64,000 nt of DNA. Origin: Paracoccaceae bacterium. Its GTDB lineage: Bacteria; Pseudomonadota; Alphaproteobacteria; Rhodobacterales; Rhodobacteraceae. The notes below the pieces were generated by a model. That model was not told the origin of the DNA and did no database searches. It was given only the letters and a program-made list of their open reading frames with translations. The position numbers were made by a program, and so were the translations under genes. The stretch is from the NCBI GenBank assembly GCA_016124615.1, contig WGNF01000016.1, forward strand, positions 52,669-116,668, read 5' to 3'. Below, piece after piece: positions 53,159 through 62,668 of the stretch. Within the stretch, counting starts at the first letter, position 1. Every line of letters starts with the position of its first letter.

Positions 53159-53942
53159 ATGCTGACACACCCCACCCTCGATCAGATGGCCAGTCTCGGC
53201 CTGAACGGCATGGCCGCCGCATGGCGCGCCCTCGCCGAACAGGACCCGGGTGAGACTCTCAACCGCAACGAATGGCTCGGCCTGATGCTCGACCGCGAGA
53301 CGGCCCATCGCGCCGACAAACGCTTCGCCAACAGGCTCAGGAATGCGAAGATGCGCTTCCCCAACGCCTGCATGGAAGACATCAACTTCGCGGCCCCCCG
53401 CGGCCTCGACCGCCGCCAGATCCTCGCGCTTGCCCAAGGTGGCTGGCTCAAGGCCCATGAGCAGATCATCCTCACTGGCCAGACCGGCACGGGAAAGACC
53501 TGGCTGGCTTGCGCCTTCGCCCATCAGGCCGCGCGCATGGACCAATCCGTCGCCTATGCCCGCATGCCGCGTCTCTTCGACGACATGGCCACCGCCCGCC
53601 TCGATGGCAGGTTCCCGCGACTGATCGACAAGCTCGCCCGCGTCCAGCTCCTTGTCCTCGACGACTGGGGCACCCATAGCCTGACCGACCAGCAGCGCCT
53701 CGACCTCCTCGAACTCTTCGAGGAGCGCTACCAGCGCCGATTCCACCATCATCACCGCCCAGCTGCCCGTCTCGGGCTGGCATCAGATGATCGGCGAGCC
53801 CACCATCGCAGACGCCATCCTCGACCGCATCATCCACAACGCCCATCGCATCGAACTGAAGGGAGACAGCATGCGCCGAAAAAACGCCAAACCCGGATTG
53901 ACCCAAACCGAAAACCCCGAAATCATCACCCAAGAAGAATGA
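53159..53942 (+). pseudogene. istB: IstB helper ATPase of IS21, single frameshift
   Basis: The frame starts [19 protein letters not shown] with a purine-rich ribosome site. It has Walker A G-Q-T-G-T-G-K-T at about 107-114 and Walker B LLVLDDWG. At about 53741 (codon 194) one extra base moves the expected continuation [20 protein letters not shown] into the next frame, which then runs to a TGA at 53940-53942 with a normal end ([13 protein letters not shown]). In the original frame a nonsense tail of His, Arg and Pro runs to 53989. IstB normally forms an AAA+ complex that directs IstA; this copy is probably dead, barring a sequencing error. Confidence 0.85.
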
Positions 53943-53971
53943 CAGCAACCCAACGACCAGCCGCCGCCCAA

Positions 53972-54040
53972 CTGTCCGGGACTTACTGAAACGGCTGTCC
54001 GGGACTTAGTGAAATCGCTGTCCGGTTCTTCCGAAATCCG
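53972..54040 (+). repeat. three 23-bp direct repeats at the IS21 right end
   Basis: CTGTCCGGGACTTACTGAAA begins the unit at 53972-53994. It is repeated at 53995-54017 with one or two changes and in degenerate form at 54018-54040. Multiple terminal repeats of this kind are transposase binding sites of IS21 elements. Confidence 0.85.
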
Positions 54041-54178
54041 CACCAGCTGCATGAGATGCTCGGCGAGACGGCCGGCGCGCCCTGATCGGGCTCCGGCTTC
54101 CAACCCGTTGACCAGATCCGCGAGATTTAAAAAGCGGCCACAGAGCGAACCCCATGGGGTGGCGACGGCGCACGGGTC

Positions 54179-55471
54179 TCACTTTTCCGAACGCGGCCGC
54201 AAGAAAGGCCCAAATACGGTAGCTCGAATCCGACGCCATCGCTTTCCAGAAGACGCGAGCACCACAACGAGCAAATAGAACCTAAATACCAAGCGAACCG
54301 GGTAGGCAAACTGAAGGTATGTTGCAAGAGAAAATATTGCAAAGCAGGCGACAAAAAGACCGAAGCTCCGTCTCGCAAAGAGACTATTAACTGCAAGGTA
54401 TGCCCACGCAACGACGAAGTAATAGAGAGCGAAATATGGCCACCCGAATAAATACACCTCTCCGGTCGCGCCCATGGGGACAAATGTTTCGAATCTAGGC
54501 GTATGTGGAGCGGCATATGTACGAAATCCATCAATAAAACTCGGAAGAGGCGAGAACGATAGGATCCTATAGATGTCAACGGGCATTGGTCCCCGCCAAA
54601 TGAAAACCTCACCTTGCACATAAGCGCCCTCAAACATATTGGTGAAAAACTCCAAAAGGTCAGTGAACCGAAATTGATCGAGGTACTTCACAATATCTCC
54701 TACATGACTCAACCCGTTCGCACCACTCGCCCTTCCGAAAAGCGCATTAACGTACGAAGCGGCCATAGCCAAGAAAAAGACGGCGGACGCCACTCGCCGC
54801 CGCGAAAATAAAAGCACCCCGCCGCCAATGCCCAAGTATACAACAGAATAACGTGAATGTTCCGCAATCTCAAATACAAGAAACCAGGCACAAGGCATGG
54901 CTAAGATAGCTGTAGCCAGCTTATTCCTAGAAGAAATGGCGGCCGCAAAAAGAACAAATGCGATTAGCCCCACGAACTTGAATGCCAATTGAACAAATAT
55001 GGTAAACGGCGAAACGACGCTCAATGCGCCAATGGAGCCCATCAAGGAATAAGTCGATGTAGACATAACCTTGTGAAAGTCTAGCACCGAAATGTGCGCA
55101 AGTGTGAATAGAAAAACCAACACAGACCCAATCGTGATATTATTTGGCTTTACCCGCCTCATAAAAGCTGCGAAGCCCTCCGTCAGCGGCTTCATTTTGA
55201 CGCCCCAATACGAATAGAAATAAACAACCATATAAAGCCCGAGAATCGCCGAAAAGTATGCTACATTTTGCGTCCCCGAAAAAAATGCCCCGCGATGCGA
55301 CCAGATAAGTGCAAACTCTGAATAAATAATATTCTCGCCAGAGAGGGTCGCGACGAGCAACTCCATCGCCACTAGGAGCACCGGCGCGACAGCAATACGT
55401 CCTTTTGCCAACTGATAGGAAGAGACGGCTATCGCGAGTCCGGACAAGAGGTATCCAAAAAAATAGTCCAT
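54179..55471 (-). CDS. Wzy-like polysaccharide polymerase (multi-spanning membrane protein)
   Basis: The 430-residue protein is very hydrophobic, with about ten to eleven predicted membrane helices and a long non-membrane loop between about residues 265 and 355 (SHVGDIVKYLDQFRF ... PRFETFVPMGATGEVYLFG). This layout, with GATGEVYLFG-type residues in the loop, fits O-antigen/exopolysaccharide repeat-unit polymerases. Sequence conservation in Wzy proteins is low, so the call rests on topology and on the flanking flippase and transferases. DNA is A/T-rich relative to the core, indicating transfer. The ribosome site is weak. Confidence 0.65.
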   Translation of the reverse strand: MDYFFGYLLSGLAIAVSSYQLAKGRIAVAPVLLVAMELLVATLSGENIIYSEFALIWSHRGAFFSGTQNVAYFSAILGLYMVVYFYSYWGVKMKPLTEGFAAFMRRVKPNNITIGSVLVFLFTLAHISVLDFHKVMSTSTYSLMGSIGALSVVSPFTIFVQLAFKFVGLIAFVLFAAAISSRNKLATAILAMPCAWFLVFEIAEHSRYSVVYLGIGGGVLLFSRRRVASAVFFLAMAASYVNALFGRASGANGLSHVGDIVKYLDQFRFTDLLEFFTNMFEGAYVQGEVFIWRGPMPVDIYRILSFSPLPSFIDGFRTYAAPHTPRFETFVPMGATGEVYLFGWPYFALYYFVVAWAYLAVNSLFARRSFGLFVACFAIFSLATYLQFAYPVRLVFRFYLLVVVLASSGKRWRRIRATVFGPFLRPRSEK

Positions 55472-55608
55472 TGCGGCGCACCCTTAAAGACCCCAGCGGT
55501 CAGACTGAGATGATAATTGCCCTCAAAACAGATCCAACACCCAAAGCTAAGCCTGCGCGAATTTGGGCTCACTGCACGAACGGGGCATTCAGAATTTGCT
55601 TCGCGCCG

Positions 55609-56487
55609 CTATTGTGTATCTCCATGCAGTGAGTATGAGAACTTTAGCATCAAGGGCAAGCACATGACATAGCCCAACACTTTTCTCTGCATGCCAAGAC
55701 GAGACTGCCACTCTAGATCAGCGGAAACTTTATTAAACCCACCTTGAAATCGGCGCGGATTCCCTGACACAGAATGAAAAAGCGGCTCGGATTCGCTAAC
55801 ATTTGGCTTCACATCCATAACTTCCATTGGGTCTCGGACAAAGTCCTCATACCGAATCAAGTGTACATTTTTAACCCTTTGCGCGACATAATTTGACACG
55901 ACACTGTTCAACCCCCACTTCACCAACGCCGTATAAAAGCCAAATCGCGGCATTTTTCTATCTTGGGTTTGCCTTGCCTCGGGTCTATCAATGTCTTTCA
56001 TACAAGACCACGCAACTCCGCGTGGATCGCGAACAATCCAAATGACACGCTCATAGCGCCACTCTGTGTCGAGCCTATTTAGGAAGTAAACACGCGCTGG
56101 CATCTTAGAGGAGTCAATATATCCCCCGGCCTCTGAAAGAAGAGAGAACAGCTCAGAGTTAAATTCAAGGTACTTTCGTAGATCCCGTCGAAGAAAGCCG
56201 AGCCTTACCAAAAACACATTAACAAAGAACCATCTTGTAGATTCAAGTCGATTCGTTATCTTTGCGATTTCGCTGGCGTCCCAGTGCGACATTTCTCGAA
56301 GTACCGGGCCCCAAAATCGGCATTCAGGCGAAAACTGGCCACACGAGCAACGCTCGCCCTTCGAGATCGCTCTCTCCGCTACATACTTTAGTTCCCCTAG
56401 CGCATTTAAGCCTTCATGTGACGCCAGAACACTCTCAAACAGTGTAGATCCGCTACGGCTATATCCCATAATGTAGGTGGCTCGCAT
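55609..56487 (-). CDS. PAPS-dependent sulfotransferase family protein
   Basis: The 292-residue protein has the 5'-phosphosulfate loop Y-S-R-S-G-S-T-L-F-E near residues 9-18 and the 3'-phosphate region W-I-V-R-D-P-R-G-V-A-W-S around residue 155, the two hallmarks of cytosolic sulfotransferases using PAPS. A Cys cluster (ERCSCGQFSPECRFWG) is typical of the bacterial sulfotransferase group. The start at 56487 has AAGGA. Placed between the polymerase and flippase genes, it likely sulfates a sugar or another group in the island's polysaccharide. No PAPS synthesis gene is nearby. Confidence 0.85.
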   Translation of the reverse strand: MRATYIMGYSRSGSTLFESVLASHEGLNALGELKYVAERAISKGERCSCGQFSPECRFWGPVLREMSHWDASEIAKITNRLESTRWFFVNVFLVRLGFLRRDLRKYLEFNSELFSLLSEAGGYIDSSKMPARVYFLNRLDTEWRYERVIWIVRDPRGVAWSCMKDIDRPEARQTQDRKMPRFGFYTALVKWGLNSVVSNYVAQRVKNVHLIRYEDFVRDPMEVMDVKPNVSESEPLFHSVSGNPRRFQGGFNKVSADLEWQSRLGMQRKVLGYVMCLPLMLKFSYSLHGDTQ

Positions 56488-56677
56488 TCTAAGTTCCTTT
56501 TCATTCGAGCGCGCCGTTCATCGCACTCTTCGCGATTGGTTGAGTGCGCCCCGGAGGCTTTGGATCCCCGCTGGTACACTTAGGCTTTCGACAGCATCGG
56601 ACGAACCCGCGGGTGAAACGCTATCGTCTGTTGTGCCCAACTTCAACTGCTCCCTTCTGACCGAAAGCAACATCAAA

Positions 56678-56729
56678 CGGTTGACGTAGAACTCGCGCGC
56701 GTTCGGTTGACGTAGAACTCGCGCGCGTT
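56678..56729. repeat. 26-bp perfect tandem duplication
   Basis: CGGTTGACGTAGAACTCGCG followed by CGCGTT is present twice without a gap (56678-56703 and 56704-56729). It lies in the non-coding stretch between the sulfotransferase and flippase genes. The 56488-56977 gap otherwise shows no gene; the rightmost part is more GC-rich and may be old insertion debris. Confidence 0.9.
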
Positions 56730-56977
56730 ACAGATCGGCAGCGACCCACGCCGTCTGAACCACTCGTTGCGAGATGGCAAGAGCTCCTCGCTTCAGTTGC
56801 GGGACAGTCTGCCCATCACGCCGACTTTACAAGATGAATCCCATTTAGCCTCTTCCACGGCAGCGGCAGTTTTGCGGCCCTATGCACGGGGAGGTGCTCC
56901 GCTCAGTAATCTTGCAATGTTCAGAGTTTGATATGATGAACGTACTGGGGCGACGATTTCCGCCAACCTGGCGCGAT

Positions 56978-58231
56978 TCAATTAGTGACAAAAAAACCGA
57001 CTCCAATCTTTCGTGCGACAGCAATCGACGCCAAGACATTAACTGACGCAATCGATAGAGCGGTAGAGAGAGCAATGCCGTCTAAACCCCAAAACGATCC
57101 GAATATGATTGAGACCGCAGCCGAACATGGAGTAACTATCAAAAAAATGTTTCGGTATACTCGTTCATTTCCCGTCATCATTAAGACATAGCCTACCGGA
57201 CCTGTCAGCGCATTCACGCCCTGACCAAGTATTAATATACGCAGGGCCGTCGAACCGGCATCAAATCCGCGCCCAAATATGGACAACGTTAAATTCGGCC
57301 ACATCAAAAAAAACAAAATCAGGGGAGCAGTCGCAATCGACATTGTCTTCATAACGTGGCGCAGAACAAGAACTAGCTCATCGGTCTTTCGGTTTGCATG
57401 AAGTATCGCGAATCTTGGCGCGTACACCATATTAATCGCCGTCAAAACAATGCTAATCAACATAGACGCCTGCTGCGCTACCAGCAGCACGGACAGCGCC
57501 GATCGGTCAAGCAACACCGACGCCGTAAACTGCCCATTCCACGCAATCAACTGCTGAAGAACAATCACACTCCAGAACGACCGCGCGCTGTCCATCAATT
57601 CACTCCACTCTGGAAGCGGTGCGGCGCTACTACTTTTTGGAATGAGCCGCAGCAATACCACCAGTCCGCCACCGGCAAAGATCACCGCCACTGACGAGTA
57701 CAGCGCGGCGGATAAGACAGCCGAACTCCCCCCCAACAGGATCATCGAGCTAACCGCCAAATTGATCAAGATGCTCTGCACAGCTATTGATGAAAGTGTT
57801 CGCCCTATCGACTGCAACCCAGCGGCTACGACTCCTATAACTGCCATCGCCGCGACGGTTGGAGAAAACGCTATTAGAATCGGTCCGACATCGTGCTTTC
57901 CGATCCAGTCAGCTAGGCCAAGCGCAATGGCAGCAACAACGACTAACCCGATCGCGACACCGGCTAGAGCCACCGCCGCGACAGCCTTAAGAAGTAGCGC
58001 CCTCGCTGCTAAGCCTGACTTCTGGGACTGCAAAATGATGAGATACTTCAAGGCGAGATTATCGAGCCCAAGACGTGCGCCGAGCGCAAGAAAGGTCGTA
58101 ATGTTGAGCGCTAATAGAAACACACCGGCACCTAACGGCCCAAAACTTCGCGCCGCAGAGACAGAGAGAAAAAAGGCCGAGATCGCTCCCAAAACCCGAG
58201 CAAGCAAGACAAACAGCAAATAGGCTCTCAT
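56978..58231 (-). CDS. Wzx-like lipid-linked oligosaccharide flippase
   Basis: The 417-residue protein has about 12 membrane helices and the polysaccharide transport family pattern: a start with RVLGAISAFFLSVSAARSFGPLGAG and a later LRILILGQGVNALTGPVGYVLMMTGNE, typical of Wzx/RfbX proteins of the MATE-like superfamily. It would move undecaprenyl-linked repeat units across the inner membrane for polymerisation. The neighbouring Wzy-like, sulfotransferase, epimerase and glycosyltransferase genes fit. A/T-rich. Confidence 0.85.
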   Translation of the reverse strand: MRAYLLFVLLARVLGAISAFFLSVSAARSFGPLGAGVFLLALNITTFLALGARLGLDNLALKYLIILQSQKSGLAARALLLKAVAAVALAGVAIGLVVVAAIALGLADWIGKHDVGPILIAFSPTVAAMAVIGVVAAGLQSIGRTLSSIAVQSILINLAVSSMILLGGSSAVLSAALYSSVAVIFAGGGLVVLLRLIPKSSSAAPLPEWSELMDSARSFWSVIVLQQLIAWNGQFTASVLLDRSALSVLLVAQQASMLISIVLTAINMVYAPRFAILHANRKTDELVLVLRHVMKTMSIATAPLILFFLMWPNLTLSIFGRGFDAGSTALRILILGQGVNALTGPVGYVLMMTGNERVYRNIFLIVTPCSAAVSIIFGSFWGLDGIALSTALSIASVNVLASIAVARKIGVGFFVTN

Positions 58232-58301
58232 ATGCCATTCTGCCTAAATTTCACGCAACAACTGAGGCATAGCTCCAGCGTGCGCCACGGAAACTTTACC
58301 A

Positions 58302-59213
58302 TCATCGAATATGACCCCCGGAAGCTTGCCTCTCTCTATCAAAAATCCAAGAAACCGCTTCGATCAGATCCACTCGTGGTCGCCAAGCAAGAAGTGCCGC
58401 GGTCTGCTCCAAGCTCAGAGCGCTCCGCTTAATAAGCTCCCGTGGGAATTCCTTACCCTCGCTCAACGCAACAAGACCAAGATATACCCCTTCCGCAGAA
58501 ATCGCGGAACCGGAACCGATGTCCACGATATCACAGTGCCCCACCCGCCCCTCATAGGCTATGGTTGCCGCAAAGGCGCGGGCGACATCGCTGACATCCA
58601 CATAGTCCTTAAAGTTCTGATAGTCTCCGACAAACTCCACGTGTGAACGCGATAATATCGCGCGGCTAAAGTGACTAACGACCCCAAATCCCGCCTTGCG
58701 ATTCCATCCTAGTGGATTAGAAACTCGCAACACAATCCCTGTAATACCGATGGCGTTTATCCATGAGGTCAGGAACGCCTCCGTTCCCAACTTGACTGAG
58801 AAATACGCGCTGTCAGCGCGGGGTTTAACAGTCGTATGAAGTGCCGACCGGTAAAGAGCGCCGGCGCTAGAAGCGAAAACAACACGCTTCAACCCCTTCC
58901 CTTTCAGCGCATCAATGAGTCGAAAAAATGGCAGCAACGCCCCATCGATTTCGGCAGTCTCGTGCCCAATCGAAGACCGCGGGTGAGAAGTCCCAACAAC
59001 ATTTATGAGCACGTCTGGCTCAAATTCGAGTACAGCCTCACTCCTATAGGCTTCTCGCCAATCGACTTCCACATAGTCGACCTTCCCACTGATTGCCACG
59101 TGGCCGGTCGCAGATCGAGAAATGCTCATGACCTGATGATCACTTGTCCGAGTCAGCTCCGCAACCACAGCTTGGCCAATAAAGCCGGTCCCTCCAGCAA
59201 CGAGTACTTTCAC
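58302..59213 (-). CDS. NAD-dependent epimerase/dehydratase (extended SDR)
   Basis: The 303-residue protein begins with the SDR loop VAGGTGFIGQAVVAELT. It has FASSAGALY for the catalytic Ser and a YFSVKLGTE segment that supplies the Tyr and Lys (Y-x-x-x-K), and DYVDVSDVARAF as the late extended-SDR motif. It starts with GTG at 59213, overlapping the stop of the upstream glycosyltransferase (GTGA), so the two are coupled. The sugar substrate is unknown. Confidence 0.82.
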   Translation of the reverse strand: MKVLVAGGTGFIGQAVVAELTRTSDHQVMSISRSATGHVAISGKVDYVEVDWREAYRSEAVLEFEPDVLINVVGTSHPRSSIGHETAEIDGALLPFFRLIDALKGKGLKRVVFASSAGALYRSALHTTVKPRADSAYFSVKLGTEAFLTSWINAIGITGIVLRVSNPLGWNRKAGFGVVSHFSRAILSRSHVEFVGDYQNFKDYVDVSDVARAFAATIAYEGRVGHCDIVDIGSGSAISAEGVYLGLVALSEGKEFPRELIKRSALSLEQTAALLAWRPRVDLIEAVSWIFDRERQASGGHIR

Positions 59214-60301
59214 AACAAGCCCTCAATCAATTCGACTATAGACATGCTGTTGTTCTCCTTGGCCGAGGTGATTTTCCGTCCGTCTTGCCGTGACTGCACA
59301 AGACATTCTCTCAGGGCGCGCACCCCTTCGCCCACACTCATAGGATCGAACACACGAAAGGCTCCGGACGCTCGTGCGTAGGTGTGTAAAGTCGTGACAA
59401 GCGGGATAGAGTTCTCGATACAGTACAAGTCAATTAGAGACGTGACCTCAAAAAAACTTGCATTCAAAACAAGCTCAGCAGACGACAACACTGGATAGAA
59501 CTCTTCCTTGGGGAGTGCCGCAACGTGGCGAGCGTTCGCTGTCTGCCCTAGCGTCAGCAGAAATTCCGCCACGTAGCGTTTCTCGTATGGCGAAAGCGCG
59601 CCTACAAATAAGAACGTTAATTCGGGAAAGTGCTGTGCGATACGCAATGCTGCTATTTGATTCTTCCGCGCCTCGATCCGCCCCGGGACAACGATCAAAC
59701 CGAGCTGTGTGGTTACATTCATCGGAGATGTAAAGTCTGAGATGTGAGGGACAACGCAAGCACGAGAAATGGGAGAAATATCCAAACCAATTTGTTCAGC
59801 TTCTCGCTCCGCGCACACCGCAATAGCGGCCGCATCTCTGAGAATTGCCTTTTGCGCTCCGGCAACAGACGCGATTGGAAGAATTTGGCGGCGCCTAATA
59901 GCAGTGGCGAACACTCGCAGAAGCCACATCGACATTTCGTAGCGCCTCGGGTCGTTTCCTGCCAACCGTGCCACTATCCGCTTTAGGCCGCGCGTCCCGT
60001 TCCCCAGGTAGCTCCTAAGACCCTCATCGGGGTGATGCAACGCATATAAGAGGAAAGGAACTCCGAGACGTTTGCAAGCTTTGAGGGTAAAATATGGCTC
60101 GACGGGGCGGTCAAGATTTGTGCAGACCACTAGACTTGCGCCGGAGAGCGCTCGATTCGAGGGGACGCCGCGGACAATTTCGGTTTGACAATATCTACCG
60201 ACTTCGCGGCTATACAACTGCATTAGCTGGTAGTCGCCACCGTTCTTTTCGTGTGCGTCCGACCGGACCGAAAACAACACGCGACTTTCTTTTGTAAGCA
60301 T
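59210..60301 (-). CDS. GT4-like glycosyltransferase
   Basis: The 363-residue protein has a weak GT-B pattern: a central linker, then LIVVPGRIEARKNQIAALR, which is the nucleotide-binding loop start of family 4, followed by LTFLFVGALSPYEKRYV and a late FFEVTSLIDLYCIENSIPLV region corresponding to the donor site E-x7-E-like motif. The ATG at 60301 has AGGA six bases upstream and is preferred to an ATG at 60328. It heads the leftward A/T-rich unit that includes the epimerase. The acceptor and donor are unknown. Confidence 0.7.
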   Translation of the reverse strand: MLTKESRVLFSVRSDAHEKNGGDYQLMQLYSREVGRYCQTEIVRGVPSNRALSGASLVVCTNLDRPVEPYFTLKACKRLGVPFLLYALHHPDEGLRSYLGNGTRGLKRIVARLAGNDPRRYEMSMWLLRVFATAIRRRQILPIASVAGAQKAILRDAAAIAVCAEREAEQIGLDISPISRACVVPHISDFTSPMNVTTQLGLIVVPGRIEARKNQIAALRIAQHFPELTFLFVGALSPYEKRYVAEFLLTLGQTANARHVAALPKEEFYPVLSSAELVLNASFFEVTSLIDLYCIENSIPLVTTLHTYARASGAFRVFDPMSVGEGVRALRECLVQSRQDGRKITSAKENNSMSIVELIEGLL

Positions 60302-61609
60302 AGATGATCCTACGTCCAAGATGCCCATGACACTTAGTTCAAAGAAACTTCACATCGCAAAACTCTCAGCTTCTAACTGACACCAAATTCCCGTCCGTCT
60401 TGACGAATATATATTGCACGGCCCGGTCATCACTCTGACGCCCCGGGCCTGGGCGGTACGCCGTCAAGTTCCTCTGCCTGTGGTATTCGCAAGGTTTGAC
60501 AAGATTGGCTGTATGAGCCTTAAAGCATTTTTGAGCTACTCACCACACTTTATCTTTGCCGGAGTGTTCATGGGCGTTAAGGTACAGTCTGTCACGCCTA
60601 GTTTCAATCGCTTCCTTTGGATCGAGAGCGCCGCAGGCCGCCCGTTGGTGAACCCGGCGCGGTGACCTTGCGCGAAGTCCTTGAACGCGGCCGCTTTGTC
60701 GATGGCGCCCATCGAAAGGACGTACTTCCGTCGTTGCTGATCACTTTTTGCACGTTGATTAGCTTTGCTAGGTTAGTGAGCGACGATTCCAGGCGGTACG
60801 GCCGCAGGCCGCCCCGAGCCAAATTGCCTCGAGCCGTCAATTGGGTCAAGAGTTAGGCATTACGACGCGCAAACCGCTATCAACCTGAACTGCGCCACCT
60901 GATCATCCACATCAATCAACCCGCTGCATGGCCTTGACCTGGACTGAGCATGTCGCCGCACAAAAGCGGTACCACTTCTTATGCGGTCGACATTCTTACC
61001 GCGCTAGCGAAGGTGCGCGCCCCTTTGGAAGATTTTCCGCCGTGTACGGGGTTAGATAGTGGTAGCTGCCTACATCTGCGACTCCGTTGCTGCAGTTTGG
61101 AGCGAGGCAGGCATCACGGGTAGCGATCTCGAATCCTGCTCCGAGTCGCGTACCGCCTACTATGCTCCTGCCCCGTCTTCCGGTCGTTCAGTGGTAGTCA
61201 CAACATCCGCAACATCTTTTCGCAGCTCAGGGCTTGACTCACGATCCTGAATGTTACCCTCCTCACCATAATTAGCTATGTCGGAATGCGTGATGACACA
61301 CACGGAGCGTGTAAGTACTTTACTCGGTTGAGCACTACTATAGTGGGATGAAGGTGGCCGAATCGCTTCCGAGTGTAACACCGAGGTTATAATTTGCTGA
61401 ACTTTCGAAAAGTTTGGCGGCGGCCATTTGAAGTCCTTGACCATCGACCGCCACGCCCACCGTACCTGTCACATATTATTTACTTGCAGAGCGCAGATTC
61501 AATGTTCTAGCGTCAGTCTGCCTAGGCGCATATTGGGGTCGGTTGAATATGGTTTTGCGCGATTGATCGGAATTTCCGACATATGCCATCTAGCGGCGCC
61601 GTCACTCGA
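60302..61609. other. 1.3-kb region without a recognisable gene
   Basis: Short open frames exist on both strands (for example 60414-60665 plus and 60604-60849 minus), but none shows a known motif, ribosome site and sustained codon pattern together. A GC-rich block around 60620-60720 between A/T-rich flanks suggests inserted or decayed coding DNA. The rightward secreted protein at 61610 needs a promoter in the last part of this region. Confidence 0.5.
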
Positions 61610-62668
61610 ATGAAACGACGGGTGCTTGACGTCTGCTGTGTTTTTCTGGCGTCAATATCAGTTTCGCACTCCCCGCCAGGTCTCAACTCATCGGGCTCGC
61701 AGTTGCGAATCGATAGAAACACTCAGATATGGCTGATGGCGCCATTGGTAAAAGACTATCTGTCAACATTTTCCGACAGCAGCTGGCCAGAGGGGCAGAA
61801 GGAGCTTGACGTAATTAAGTTCTCAACGTTCTTTCTGACAAAAATGAGTGACAGGACCCTTCTCTCGGTACTCAACTTCGTGCAAGCTCATCACTTCGGT
61901 TTGGCGATTGAGGCAGGGGTTCTCACCTACGGGCCGAGCCGCTGCGGCTATGGAGTGGAAGGATTTCATGATGCTAATTTTCTTCGAGATCTATTAAGGC
62001 GCATCAAACGTCTCGGTGGCGTGGTATCTTATCTTGCAATGGATGAGCCGCTCTACTTTGGCCACTTTGCCACTTCATTTTGGAAACCAAACGGCGGCTT
62101 ATGTCGTTTTTCAATTCCAGAATTGGCTTCAAATGCATCAGGAACTCTTCGTGACGCAACCAAAATTTTCCCGAAGCTGAAGATAGGTGATATTGAGCCG
62201 ATTATAAATGAGTTGGGCAGGTCAGATGCCCCGCCAAATTATAATGCTAGCCTTCAAATTTGGCTGGACGATTTTCAAGCAGCTTTCGGGCGAAAGTTAG
62301 ATTTCGTACACTTTGACATTGCTTGGTACAACGAGAGTTGGGGATTGTCCACTTTAGACGCAGATGAAGGATGGATATTGCCGCTTACCACTGCCGCAGC
62401 CTTGATAAGAAGCAACGGTGTCCGACTTGGGGTAATTTATAACGGCTCTACAGATGACGCAAGCAACTTGGAGTGGGAACAAGACGCTAAGCGCCACTTT
62501 GAAATGATTGAGGGCGAGCTTGAACTTATTCCAGACGACGCTGTTATTCAGAGCTGGGATAAGTACCCAAATAGGGCAGGTCCTGAGAGTGTGCCGGGCA
62601 CTTTGATGAACGTGCTTCTGAGCTATTTGCGGTGGGCGAGTTCACGGCCAATCGCACCTCGTCACTAA
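61610..62668 (+). CDS. secreted hypothetical protein, possibly a glycosidase-like barrel
   Basis: The 352-residue product starts MKRRVLDVCCVFLASISVSHS, a plausible Sec signal; an ATG nine codons earlier is less likely. The mature part has strand-loop segments such as FGLAIEAGVLTYG, GGVVSYLAMDEPLYFGH, LDFVHFDIAWYNESWG and GVRLGVIYNG. Repeated strands ending in Glu or Asp resemble glycoside-hydrolase TIM barrels, with candidate acids in A-M-D-E-P and H-F-D-I-A-W. I do not recognise a family. In a polysaccharide island it could trim or release polymer. That function is inference. Confidence 0.65.
   Translation: MKRRVLDVCCVFLASISVSHSPPGLNSSGSQLRIDRNTQIWLMAPLVKDYLSTFSDSSWPEGQKELDVIKFSTFFLTKMSDRTLLSVLNFVQAHHFGLAIEAGVLTYGPSRCGYGVEGFHDANFLRDLLRRIKRLGGVVSYLAMDEPLYFGHFATSFWKPNGGLCRFSIPELASNASGTLRDATKIFPKLKIGDIEPIINELGRSDAPPNYNASLQIWLDDFQAAFGRKLDFVHFDIAWYNESWGLSTLDADEGWILPLTTAAALIRSNGVRLGVIYNGSTDDASNLEWEQDAKRHFEMIEGELELIPDDAVIQSWDKYPNRAGPESVPGTLMNVLLSYLRWASSRPIAPRH

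Larger units (their letters stand above)
53071..54040 (+). mobile_element. partial IS21-family element (istA end, istB, right-end repeats)
   Basis: The order istA 3' end, istB and terminal direct repeats ending in CTGTCCGG-type units is that of the right half of an IS21 element. Nearly all of istA, which carries the DDE transposase, is missing, and istB is frameshifted, so the element cannot move by itself. Confidence 0.75.
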
